A stretch of DNA of 6,219 nt from Hyphomicrobiaceae bacterium (GCA_017353825.1 JAFMSC010000267.1:1-6219), one strand, 5' to 3'. Numbered from the stretch's first letter, positions 1 through 6,122 are shown. Notes: generated by a model from the sequence alone, not told the origin. Numbers and translations: made by a program.

Positions 1-2
1 CT

Positions 3-374
3 GGAGCTGGGCCTGGCCAGACCGCCTATGGCGTGTCACAGAAGGGCTATCAACTCACCACCGGCAAGCGCGACCGGTTCATCATCAAGTCCCCAGTCCA
101 CCGGCAAAAGGCCACCGGCAGAAGGCCACCGGGCGGAAGGCTACCGGGCAGAAGGAATGCCTCGCAGGCGCCCATGTTCGCCAATGACATCGGGCACTGC
201 GCAAGGTCGAGGTGGGCCATGCAAGCAACGGTGAGCCACGTCGAGGAGATCGAGATGGAGGGCGCGGCCGAGGCCGACGATGTTGTTCGTGGTCATGAGG
301 CCCGACGCGTATGCCTGGGCCTCGAGGCATCCCCATGGCAAGGGTATGGGGGCAGCTTCATCGTGAAGGAATAG
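3..374 (+). CDS. Possible 3' end of an upstream gene, unrecognised (partial, doubtful)
   Basis: This frame is open from the left window edge to a TAG that ends one base before the ATPase start codon, a spacing typical of genes in one operon. The first 30 or so codons read like real protein (TAYGVSQKGY, then GKRDRFIIKSP) and use mostly G/C third positions. The phrase TAYG...KRDRFII faintly recalls the N-terminal region of aldo/keto reductases, but the rest does not continue that family. From about base 98 the frame runs through a 14-15 base tandem repeat that does not keep a constant frame, and the remainder (ending GGSFIVKE) matches nothing I know. It could be a genuine variable C-terminus, a decayed gene remnant or an accidental open frame in a spacer. 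I assign no function. Confidence 0.25.
   Translation, partial: GAGPGQTAYGVSQKGYQLTTGKRDRFIIKSPVHRQKATGRRPPGGRLPGRRNASQAPMFANDIGHCARSRWAMQATVSHVEEIEMEGAAEADDVVRGHEARRVCLGLEASPWQGYGGSFIVKE
98..155. repeat. Degenerate tandem repeat, four units of 14-15 bases
   Basis: Four consecutive copies can be read: 98-111 (CCACCGGCAAAAGG), 112-125 (CCACCGGCAGAAGG), 126-140 (CCACCGGGCGGAAGG) and 141-155 (CTACCGGGCAGAAGG). The first two units are 14 bases and the last two are 15, the extra base being a G after CCACCGG. A partial further copy, CCACCGGCAAGCG, lies at 58-70. The change of unit length shifts any reading frame, which argues against a conserved peptide repeat across the whole array. Confidence 0.75.
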
Positions 375-375
375 C

Positions 376-1149
376 ATGCTGAGCGTACCGAAAGGCCCGA
401 CGGAGCAAACGGACGCGCTGCTGGTGCGCGGCGTTAGCCACCGCTTCGGGGCGATGCTGGCGCTCGACGATGTGTCGTTGGCCGTGCCGCGCGGCGGCCT
501 CGTTGTGCTGCTGGGGCCGAACGGGGCTGGCAAGTCGACGCTGTTCGCCCTGATCACCCGGCTCTACGACAACGTGACGGGCGAGATCCGCATTCTCGGT
601 CATGATGTGCGCCGGCAGCCGGCCGCGGCGCTGCAGCAGCTGGGCGTGGTGTTCCAGAGCCGCAGCCTCGACGCCGACCTCACGGTGTTGCAGAACCTCG
701 CCTACCACGCGGCGCTGCACGGGATCGGCCGCGGCCCGGCGCGGCGCAAGGCGCTCGATGCGCTTGCCAAGGTCGGCATGGACGACCGCGTGGGCGCCAA
801 GGTGCGCACGCTGTCGGGCGGTCAAGCGCGGCGCGTGGAGATCGCCCGCGCGCTGCTGCACGACCCTGCTTGCCTGCTGCTCGATGAGGCCACCGTGGGC
901 CTCGACGTGGCCTCGCGCGAGGCCGCGCTCGCCATCGTGCGCGGACTCGTGAAGGAGCGGGGGGTGGGCGTGCTGTGGGCCACGCATCTCGTCGACGAGG
1001 TGGCGGACGGCGACCACGTTGTACTGTTGCACGAGGGGCGCGTGCGCTTCTCGGGGCCGGTGCCGGACCTGTTGGAGCTGGCGCACGCGCAGACCCTGCG
1101 CGACGCCTACATGCGCGTCACGGTGCACGCCAGCGCGGAGGCCCTATGA
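376..1149 (+). CDS. ABC transporter ATP-binding protein, PQQ-dependent alcohol dehydrogenase-associated family
   Basis: This 257-residue protein is the cytoplasmic ATPase of an ABC transporter, and hydrolyses ATP to drive the permease encoded next. All nucleotide-binding elements are intact: Walker A GPNGAGKST at residues 47-55, Q-loop Gln at 94 (VFQS), signature LSGGQ at 146-150, Walker B CLLLDE at 166-171, D-loop VGLD at 174-177 and switch His at 204 (WATH). The size and the pairing with an ABC-2 permease fit export ATPases of the DrrA/NodI type. The adjacent xoxFGJ genes point to the subgroup that accompanies PQQ-dependent alcohol dehydrogenases. The ATG is preceded by GAAGGA at 365-370, five bases away. 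The stop overlaps the permease start as ATGA, so the two are probably translationally coupled. The substrate is unknown; the subgroup assignment rests on context as well as sequence. Confidence 0.93.
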   Translation: MLSVPKGPTEQTDALLVRGVSHRFGAMLALDDVSLAVPRGGLVVLLGPNGAGKSTLFALITRLYDNVTGEIRILGHDVRRQPAAALQQLGVVFQSRSLDADLTVLQNLAYHAALHGIGRGPARRKALDALAKVGMDDRVGAKVRTLSGGQARRVEIARALLHDPACLLLDEATVGLDVASREAALAIVRGLVKERGVGVLWATHLVDEVADGDHVVLLHEGRVRFSGPVPDLLELAHAQTLRDAYMRVTVHASAEAL

Positions 1150-2012
1150 CCGTCACGCGCACAGCCACCGGCACGCACGCAACAGCCCAGCGCCTCGGCG
1201 CGGCGAGCTACCTCGCTTGCTTCAGCGGCATCGTGTGGCGCGAGGTGCTGCGCTTCCTGCACCAGCGCGAGCGCTTCCTGGCGGCGCTGGTGCGGCCGCT
1301 GGTGTGGCTTTTCATTTTCGCTGCCGGGTTCCGCCAGGTGCTGGGTGTCTCAATCATCCCGCCCTACGAGACGTACGTGCTCTACGAGGTGTTCGTGACC
1401 CCGGGGCTGGTGGCCATGGTGCTCTTGTTCAACGCCATGCAGACCTCGCTGTCCATGGTGCACGACCGCGAGACGGGCACCATGCGCACGCTGCTGGTGA
1501 GCCCATTCCCGCGCTCGTTCCTGCTCGTCTCCAAGCTCATGGGAGGCGTCGCCGTGGCCCTGTTGCAGGCCTATGCCTTCCTGGCCGTCGCCTACTTTTG
1601 GGAGATCGAGCCGCCGCCGCTCGGCTATCTCACCGTGCTGCCGGCGCTCGTTCTGTCCGGCCTGATGCTGGGGGCGCTGGCGCTCTTCATGTCGTCGGTG
1701 ATCCGGCAGCTCGAAAATTTCGCCGGCGTCATGAACTTCGTGATCTTTCCGATGTTCTTCGCCTCCTCGGCGCTCTATCCGCTGTGGCGCATCAAGGAGG
1801 CGAGCCCGTTGCTCTATGAGATCTGCCGCATCAACCCCTTTACCTACGCGGTCGAGCTGATCCGCTTCGCGCTCTACGCCCAGGTCGAGCCGGTCTCGCT
1901 GAGTGTGGTGCTCGGCTTCACGGCTGCGTTCCTGGCGGCGGCGATTTTCGCCTACAACCCCTCGAAAGGCCTGCTCGCCCGGCGCGGTGAGCCCGGCGGC
2001 GGAGGACGGTGA
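1146..2012 (+). CDS. ABC-2 type transporter permease, PedC-like
   Basis: This 288-residue inner-membrane protein should form the transport channel, probably as a dimer, for the ATPase encoded just upstream. About six hydrophobic segments are visible, at roughly residues 48-66, 83-103, 130-152, 161-183, 193-214 and 250-270. The stretch MVHDRETGTMRTLLVSP at 104-120 followed by R-S-F-L-L-V-S-K is the conserved cytoplasmic loop of ABC-2 permeases (coupling helix region). The segment FPMFFASSALYPL at 201-213 is the characteristic ABC-2 motif. I chose the ATG at 1146 because it overlaps the ATPase stop in ATGA and leaves a normal short N-terminus; the same frame is open further upstream but lies inside the ATPase gene. 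The Gly-rich C-terminus (GEPGGGGR) is encoded by bases that also carry the ribosome site of the next gene. PedC-type permeases accompany PQQ alcohol dehydrogenases; direction (export) is inferred from the family. Confidence 0.92.
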   Translation: MTVTRTATGTHATAQRLGAASYLACFSGIVWREVLRFLHQRERFLAALVRPLVWLFIFAAGFRQVLGVSIIPPYETYVLYEVFVTPGLVAMVLLFNAMQTSLSMVHDRETGTMRTLLVSPFPRSFLLVSKLMGGVAVALLQAYAFLAVAYFWEIEPPPLGYLTVLPALVLSGLMLGALALFMSSVIRQLENFAGVMNFVIFPMFFASSALYPLWRIKEASPLLYEICRINPFTYAVELIRFALYAQVEPVSLSVVLGFTAAFLAAAIFAYNPSKGLLARRGEPGGGGR

Positions 2013-2013
2013 C

Positions 2014-2661
2014 ATGGCACCTTCCACGAGAACTGGAGGCTTGCTCGCCGCGCTGCTGATTCCCCTGTGGGCAGGAGCTGGCGCTGGCGAGGAGCCCAAG
2101 GTGGGCGACCCCAATGCGGACTGGCCGTGCGTCCAGCACAAGGTGGCGAAGCTGACCTCGGCGCAGATGTGGGACGGGCCACCGGTGGACGACATGGACC
2201 AGTGGCACGACAACGAGGAGATCGGCAAGCTCATCCCCACGCTCACCAACCGGCGCGTGCCCCTGGAGCAGGCGGTGGCGGCCATCGACGCCTTTGCCAG
2301 CGCGCAGCCGCAGGAGAAGCGAGACGAGACCCTGAAGCTCCTGTTTGCCGGCCTGTTGGCGAGCGTCAATGCCGACCGCGCCGTCGTCATGAGCGGCATC
2401 GAGCGCTTCCAGAAGCGCCAGCGGGCGCGTGCCGCCCAGATCGAGAAGCAGGCCGAGGCGATCCGGCAGCTGAAGGACAAGGCGGCGAGCGACGAGAAGG
2501 CGCGCGCCGAGCTGCCCGGTGCGGAAGACCGCTACAACTGGGACGCGCGCGTGTTCACCGAGCGGCAGCAGTCGCTGCCGCTCGTCTGCGAAATCCCGGC
2601 GTTGATCGAGCAGCGCCTGTTCGCCCTCGCCCGCGAAATCCGCGCGCAAATGCACGATTGA
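2014..2661 (+). CDS. Secreted protein of unknown function in the ABC exporter operon
   Basis: This 215-residue protein starts one base after the permease stop, with GGAGGA at 2001-2006 seven bases before the ATG, so it is clearly the third gene of the operon. Residues 1 to about 25 look like a Sec signal peptide (hydrophobic LLAALLIPLWAGAGAG), which places the mature protein in the periplasm or membrane-anchored. The mature part opens with D-W-P-C-V-Q at 36-41 and an acidic, Trp-rich stretch (MWDGPPVDDMDQWHDNEE, 52-69). A mostly helical region follows. Residues about 128-165 are rich in Arg, Lys, Glu and Gln with regular hydrophobic spacing (FQKRQRARAAQIEKQAEAIRQ) and probably form a coiled coil. 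Only two cysteines remain after the signal, Cys39 and Cys192, at opposite ends, and they could form a disulfide. I recognise no enzymatic motif. Its position suggests a periplasmic partner of the exporter or of the PQQ enzyme system. Confidence 0.88.
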   Translation: MAPSTRTGGLLAALLIPLWAGAGAGEEPKVGDPNADWPCVQHKVAKLTSAQMWDGPPVDDMDQWHDNEEIGKLIPTLTNRRVPLEQAVAAIDAFASAQPQEKRDETLKLLFAGLLASVNADRAVVMSGIERFQKRQRARAAQIEKQAEAIRQLKDKAASDEKARAELPGAEDRYNWDARVFTERQQSLPLVCEIPALIEQRLFALAREIRAQMHD

Positions 2662-2717
2662 CCGCAGGCCAATGGCCTCGCTTGGCTGGCGGAAATGAGC
2701 CCAACGACGCCGGTGAT

Positions 2718-2758
2718 GGGCAGCCAGAGAGCCTGCGCCTCAAGTTTACGGGCTGCCC
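2718..2758. terminator. Inverted repeat in the convergent intergenic region, possible terminator
   Basis: GGGCAGCC at 2718-2725 is exactly complementary to GGCTGCCC at 2751-2758, giving an eight-base stem with a 25-base loop between the two convergent operons. Neither strand has a run of T after it, so it is not a classical intrinsic terminator. A second small hairpin, TCCGCC/GGCGGA at 2774-2787, lies 23 bases beyond the xoxJ stop on the - strand, and a third, AGGCC/GGCCT at 2666-2678, follows the + strand operon. Nothing else is seen in 2662-2809. Confidence 0.3.
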
Positions 2759-2809
2759 CTCTTCCGGCCAGGTTCCGCCTTGGCGGAGTTGGGGAGCCGG
2801 ACAATCGCC

Positions 2810-3691
2810 TCAGTGCCGCGGGTCTGTGACGGGGTGGTCCTGCTCGTCGAGCAGGGGCACGCCGTAATCCAAGAGCACCTGGTCGAACTTGCCTTGGAGC
2901 TTGGCGATGAGCTGGTTGAGCTCGCGCTTCCAGTCGTCGTCGGAGGGGCGCACGCCGAAGGTGATGCGGTAGGCCATACGCGGACCCGCCGTCTCCTTCA
3001 GCAGCGGTACCACGGCGAGTTTATCGCCGCCGTGGGTCGCAAAATAGCCGGCGATGGGTCCCCACAGGACGCCGGCGTCGATGGCGCCGGACCTGATGTC
3101 CGCCATCATGCTCTCGGCGGGCGACTCGTAGCGGCGGTCCACCATCAGCGGATAGGGCTTGGCCCTTACCATCAGGCCGAGGGCGGCCATGGTGGCGGAG
3201 GGCGGGGTGCCGGCGATCAGACCGATGCGCTTGTCCTTGAGGCGCTCGTCGGCGAGCCGGTCGACACCGTCGAGGCCGCTGCCGGGGCGGTAGACCAGGG
3301 CGTATGCGGATCGGTAGTAGGCGTTGGTGTTGAGAACAAGCTCGTCGCCCTGGGCGTAGCCGATCACCACGTCGCACTTCTTGGCGAACAGCGTGTTGCG
3401 GATGAAGCCCGTGGCCTGCGGGAACCACATGTACTCCACGGGCACCTTGAGCTCGGCGGCGACCGTCTCGGCGATCTTGTTCTCGAAGCCCTCGCTCTTC
3501 TCGTTGGAGAACGGCATGTTGGCAGGGTCCGCGCACACGCGCAGCGCCTGCCGGTCGACGAGATCGATGCGATGGCCCTCGGCGGCGTGCGCCAACCTCA
3601 CGGCTCCCCACGCGCTCATGGCGCCGATGAGGAGCACCCCCAGCAGCGCCGCCGCGCCTGTGCTACTTGGCGCCGAAGCAGGCCTTTTCAT
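2810..3691 (-). CDS. xoxJ: XoxJ, periplasmic substrate-binding-like protein of the methanol dehydrogenase system
   Basis: This 293-residue protein is the third gene of the xoxFGJ operon. It has an N-terminal signal (KR, then the hydrophobic stretch GAAALLGVLLIGAM, with cleavage likely near AHAAEG at 34-39), so it is periplasmic. The mature part has the fold signature of family 3 extracellular solute-binding proteins: LRVCADPANMPFSNEKSEGFENKIA from residue 50, FPQATGFIRNTLFAKKCDVVIGY at about 90-112, and GVLWGPIAGYFA near 208-218. The phrase CADPxNxPFSN and the Cys53/Cys106 pair are typical of MxaJ/XoxJ-type proteins associated with quinoprotein dehydrogenases. The proposed role, from the family, is binding and activating apo-XoxF during maturation, not nutrient uptake. 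The ATG at 3691 lies inside xoxG, giving a 29-base overlap; it is the only nearby start that gives a complete signal peptide with basic residues. The upstream ribosome site is weak, which fits translational coupling to xoxG. Confidence 0.93.
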   Translation of the reverse strand: MKRPASAPSSTGAAALLGVLLIGAMSAWGAVRLAHAAEGHRIDLVDRQALRVCADPANMPFSNEKSEGFENKIAETVAAELKVPVEYMWFPQATGFIRNTLFAKKCDVVIGYAQGDELVLNTNAYYRSAYALVYRPGSGLDGVDRLADERLKDKRIGLIAGTPPSATMAALGLMVRAKPYPLMVDRRYESPAESMMADIRSGAIDAGVLWGPIAGYFATHGGDKLAVVPLLKETAGPRMAYRITFGVRPSDDDWKRELNQLIAKLQGKFDQVLLDYGVPLLDEQDHPVTDPRH

Positions 3692-4199
3692 ACTTGTCCG
3701 CCGCTTCAGGTTTGTCCGCGCGCTTGGGGGGTCGTCCGCGTGGCAGCCCGCCCTCGGCGCGCGCCTTCAGGTACACGTAGATATCGTCAATATAGCACAT
3801 CACGTTGGGGTTGTCGCCAAGCGCCGGCATCACGTTCTGCTGGGCGGCGCCGACCACTTGGCGGCCGCTGGCAACAATCTGCAGGAACTCCGGATAGTTG
3901 AGCCTCTTAGCCGACTCGACGAGGGCTGGGGCATAGGTCGAGCCCTCGCCGTCGGGGCCGTGGCAGACGTGACACTCAGAGTGGTAGCGCCGGAAGCCGG
4001 AGTAGGTGTACCAGTCGACGGTGCCGTCAGCAGCGATGTTGAAGGTCGGGAAGCCGTCGGCCGTCTCCCACTTGCCGTCCTTTACCTTCTTGCCCGTCTG
4101 CTTGTCTGTCTGGGCCTTGTCTGTCTGGGCCGTGGCCTGCAGGGCCGCGACCATGCCGAGCGCGCCAATCAATGTCAGGAGAGACTTGGCTCGTCTCAC
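3663..4199 (-). CDS. xoxG: XoxG, c-type cytochrome electron acceptor of XoxF
   Basis: This 178-residue periplasmic monohaem cytochrome c takes electrons from XoxF and passes them on towards the terminal oxidase. Residues 1-24 form a signal peptide ending ATA/QTD. The haem-binding motif CHVCH is at 76-80 (Cys76 and Cys79 for covalent attachment, His80 as axial ligand). Met124 in NVMPALGDN is the likely second axial ligand, with Met134 the alternative. The segment VMCYIDDIYVYLKARAEG at 133-150 is the conserved C-terminal helix of this cytochrome group, and a charged tail follows (RGRPPKRADKPEAADKYEKACFG). Cys135 and Cys173 are additional to the haem cysteines and could pair. The start is GTG, not ATG: GAGGA six bases upstream fixes it. 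Residues 24-33 are an exact doubled AQTDK pentapeptide at the mature N-terminus. The gene lies 102 bases after xoxF and overlaps xoxJ. Confidence 0.94.
   Translation of the reverse strand: MRRAKSLLTLIGALGMVAALQATAQTDKAQTDKQTGKKVKDGKWETADGFPTFNIAADGTVDWYTYSGFRRYHSECHVCHGPDGEGSTYAPALVESAKRLNYPEFLQIVASGRQVVGAAQQNVMPALGDNPNVMCYIDDIYVYLKARAEGGLPRGRPPKRADKPEAADKYEKACFGAK
4101..4130. repeat. Perfect 15-base tandem duplication inside xoxG
   Basis: The unit CTTGTCTGTCTGGGC occurs at 4101-4115 and again, identically, at 4116-4130. On the coding (-) strand it doubles the pentapeptide AQTDK, residues 24-28 and 29-33 of XoxG, exactly at the expected signal-peptidase site. It keeps the reading frame. Perfect identity suggests a recent slippage event. 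Confidence 0.9.
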
Positions 4200-4205
4200 T
4201 AGGGA

Positions 4206-4210
4206 TCCTC
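4206..4210 (-). promoter_or_regulatory. Ribosome binding site that sets the GTG start of xoxG
   Basis: Read on the - strand this is GAGGA, six bases before the GTG at 4199-4197. No in-frame ATG with comparable spacing is present, and starting here gives a complete signal peptide (RRAK basic region, then a hydrophobic core), so GTG is the probable start. Confidence 0.7.
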
Positions 4211-4246
4211 GAACGCTGGAGTGGGCAGAGAGCGGTTAAGCCCGCC

Positions 4247-4288
4247 GAGAAAAGGACCAGCGCACCGGTGGGCGCGCTGGTCCTTCTC
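4247..4288 (-). terminator. Strong hairpin between xoxF and xoxG, terminator or attenuator
   Basis: AAGGACCAGCGC at 4252-4263 is exactly complementary to GCGCTGGTCCTT at 4274-4285, a 12-base-pair stem with a 10-base loop. A GAG/CTC extension at 4247-4249 and 4286-4288 adds three pairs after a two-A bulge. On the - strand the hairpin begins 13 bases after the xoxF stop and its 3' arm runs into CCTTTTCTC, a short T-rich stretch like that of an intrinsic terminator. Because xoxG and xoxJ follow without an obvious promoter of their own, I infer partial termination or 3'-end protection that makes xoxF transcript more abundant than xoxGJ. The remainder of 4200-4301 shows only the xoxG ribosome site. 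Confidence 0.7.
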
Positions 4289-4301
4289 TTGTTCGCAACG
4301 C

Positions 4302-6122
4302 CTAGGGCAGCTGGAACACCGTGAGCGTGCCGCCCAGGTTGGTGTAGTCGCGCAGGCCCGCGTAGCCGCCGACGGCACCCAGTCCGTCGGTGGGGTTGGT
4401 GAGGCCCGCCGCCAGGCCGATGCCGGCCCAGCCGCCGACGCCCGACAGCACCGCCACGTACTGCTTGCCGCCGTGCATGTAGGTCATCACGTTGCCGATG
4501 ATGCCGGACGGCGTCTTGAACTTGAAGAGTTCCTTGCCGTCCTTCTCATCGACCGCCTTCAGGTAGCCTTCGAGCGTGCCGTAGAAGACCACGCCGCCAG
4601 CGGTGGCGAGGGCGCCGCCCCAGGCAGAGAACTTCTCCGGGATCGACCACTTGATCTTGCCCTCGCCGGCATCCCAGGCAATGAAGTTGCCCATCCCGCC
4701 GTGGCTGCCCGGCGCCGGGAACATCGACAACGTCGCCCCGACGTAAGGCTGGCCGGCAGTGTAGGATACCTTGAACGGCTCGTAGTCCATGCAGACGTGG
4801 TTGGTCGGCACGTAGAACAGGCCGGTGGTTGGCGAGAATGCTGCAGGCTGCTGGTCCTTGCTGCCGAGCGCCGCCGGGCAGATGCCCTTGGTGTTGACGT
4901 CCGCCCCGTTCTTGAAGGTCGAGTACTTGTCCACGACCTGCGGACGCCCGTACTGCGGGCTGTTCTTGTCCATCACGACGCCGGTGGTCCAGTTCACCTG
5001 CGGGTCGAACTTCTGGGCAACGAGCAATTCGCCGGTGACGCGGTCAAGCGTGTAGGCGAGGCCGTTGCGGTCGAAGTGCACGAGCGCCTTGCGCGTCTGG
5101 CCGCCGACCTTGATGTCGGCGAGGATCATCTCGTTGATGCCGTCAAAGTCCCACTCGTCGAACGGCGTCATCTGGTAGACCCACTTGGCAACGCCGGTGT
5201 CGGCGTCGCGGGCGAAGATCGACATGGTCCACTTCTGGTCGATCGGCTTGCCATCGGGGCCCGCACGCTGCGCCGGGTTCCAGGTCGAAGGATTGCCGGT
5301 GCCGTGATAGAACAGGTTGGTCTCGGGGTCGTAGGAATACCAACCCCACGTCGTCCCGCCGCCGATCTTCCACTGGTCGCCGGTCCAGGTCTTGAGCGAG
5401 GAATCCTTGCCGATCGGCTTGCCGAGCGACGTGGTCTTCTCAGGGTCGACCAGGATCTCGTCGTCAGGCCCGATCGAGTAGGCGCGCCACACCAGCTTGC
5501 CGGTGTTCATATCGTAGGCCGTGACCCGGCCGCGCACGCCGAACTCGGCGCCGGAGACGCCCACGATCAGCTTGTCCTTCACCGGTAGCACGGTGGCGGT
5601 ATTGGTTTCGCCCTTCTTCGGGTCGCCGTTGACAGCCTTCCACACCTCCTTGCCGGTCTTGGCGTCGAGCGCGACGACGGTGGTGTCAGCCTGGTGCAGG
5701 AAGACCTTTCCATTGGCGTAGGCCACGCCGCGATTGACCGTGTCGCAGCACATCACCGGGATCACGGAAGGATCCTGCTTGGGCTCGTATTTCCACAGGA
5801 TCTTGCCGTCCTCCTTGAGGTCGAGGGCGTAGACGATGTTGGGAAACGGCGTGTGCACGTACATGATGTCGCCGATGACCAGCGGCGAGCCCTCGTGCCC
5901 GCGCAGCACGCCCGTCGAGAACGTCCAGGCGACCCGGAGATTCTTGACGTTGTCGCGCGTGATCTGGTTGAGCTTGGAGTAGCGCTGGTTGGCGTAGTCA
6001 CCCGTCTGGATGGCCCACTGCTCGGGCTTGGCTGTCTGCTTCAATACGTCGTCATTAGCGGCGCCCGGGACCGCTGACGCAATCAGCGCCAGGGCTGCAC
6101 CCGCGAGTGCATATCTGCGCAT
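4302..6122 (-). CDS. xoxF: XoxF, PQQ- and lanthanide-dependent methanol dehydrogenase (XoxF5-like)
   Basis: This 606-residue periplasmic quinoprotein oxidises methanol, and in known homologues also formaldehyde and other primary alcohols, using PQQ and a lanthanide ion. Residues 1-22 are a signal peptide (MRRYALAGAALALIASAV, cleavage near PGAA/NDD). The rest is an eight-bladed propeller with repeated W-motifs such as ALDAKTGKEVWK at 151-162. Adjacent Cys125-Cys126 (VMCCDT) form the disulfide ring that stacks on PQQ. Predicted metal and active-site residues are Glu193 (GAEFGVRG), Asn277 (TGNPSTWN), the catalytic base Asp325 and Arg352 (HFDRNG). Asp327, two residues after the catalytic Asp in WDFDGIN, is the extra carboxylate diagnostic of lanthanide enzymes; calcium-type MxaF has Ala there. 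The length is normal and no disruption is seen. AAGGAG nine bases before the ATG supports the start. The genes for its acceptor and accessory protein follow directly. Clade assignment to XoxF5 is by recall and less certain than XoxF itself. Confidence 0.97.
   Translation of the reverse strand: MRRYALAGAALALIASAVPGAANDDVLKQTAKPEQWAIQTGDYANQRYSKLNQITRDNVKNLRVAWTFSTGVLRGHEGSPLVIGDIMYVHTPFPNIVYALDLKEDGKILWKYEPKQDPSVIPVMCCDTVNRGVAYANGKVFLHQADTTVVALDAKTGKEVWKAVNGDPKKGETNTATVLPVKDKLIVGVSGAEFGVRGRVTAYDMNTGKLVWRAYSIGPDDEILVDPEKTTSLGKPIGKDSSLKTWTGDQWKIGGGTTWGWYSYDPETNLFYHGTGNPSTWNPAQRAGPDGKPIDQKWTMSIFARDADTGVAKWVYQMTPFDEWDFDGINEMILADIKVGGQTRKALVHFDRNGLAYTLDRVTGELLVAQKFDPQVNWTTGVVMDKNSPQYGRPQVVDKYSTFKNGADVNTKGICPAALGSKDQQPAAFSPTTGLFYVPTNHVCMDYEPFKVSYTAGQPYVGATLSMFPAPGSHGGMGNFIAWDAGEGKIKWSIPEKFSAWGGALATAGGVVFYGTLEGYLKAVDEKDGKELFKFKTPSGIIGNVMTYMHGGKQYVAVLSGVGGWAGIGLAAGLTNPTDGLGAVGGYAGLRDYTNLGGTLTVFQLP

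Noticed and set aside
98..155. CRISPR-like array
   Set aside because: Units are 14-15 bases, directly adjacent and without spacers, and no cas genes are present.
358..1128. - strand open frame opposite the ABC ATPase
   Set aside because: The + strand carries every ABC motif intact; the antisense product is H/R/Q-rich with no recognisable domain.
975..1145. Longer N-terminus for the permease
   Set aside because: It would lie inside the ATPase gene and encode an Arg/Gly-rich stretch. The ATGA overlap at 1146-1149 gives the natural start.
1903..2013. Longer N-terminus for the secreted protein
   Set aside because: The extension overlaps the permease end and would bury the signal peptide. The ATG at 2014 has a good ribosome site.
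1350..2480. - strand open frame of 376 codons opposite the permease and the secreted protein
   Set aside because: It crosses the boundary of two genes on the other strand and has no family features. The + strand genes show membrane segments, a signal peptide and ribosome sites.
2774..2787. TCCGCC/GGCGGA hairpin as the xoxJ terminator
   Set aside because: The loop is too small and no T run follows on the - strand, so it is only noted with the intergenic region.
2780..3901. + strand open frame of 373 codons opposite xoxJ and xoxG
   Set aside because: It runs antisense across two clearly recognised genes and encodes an unrecognisable H/V/G-rich product.
4221..5588. Long + strand open frame of 455 codons opposite xoxF
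   Set aside because: It is a shadow of the unmistakable XoxF gene. Its protein is low-complexity (R, V, A, H rich), has no domain, and arises from GC-rich antisense codons.
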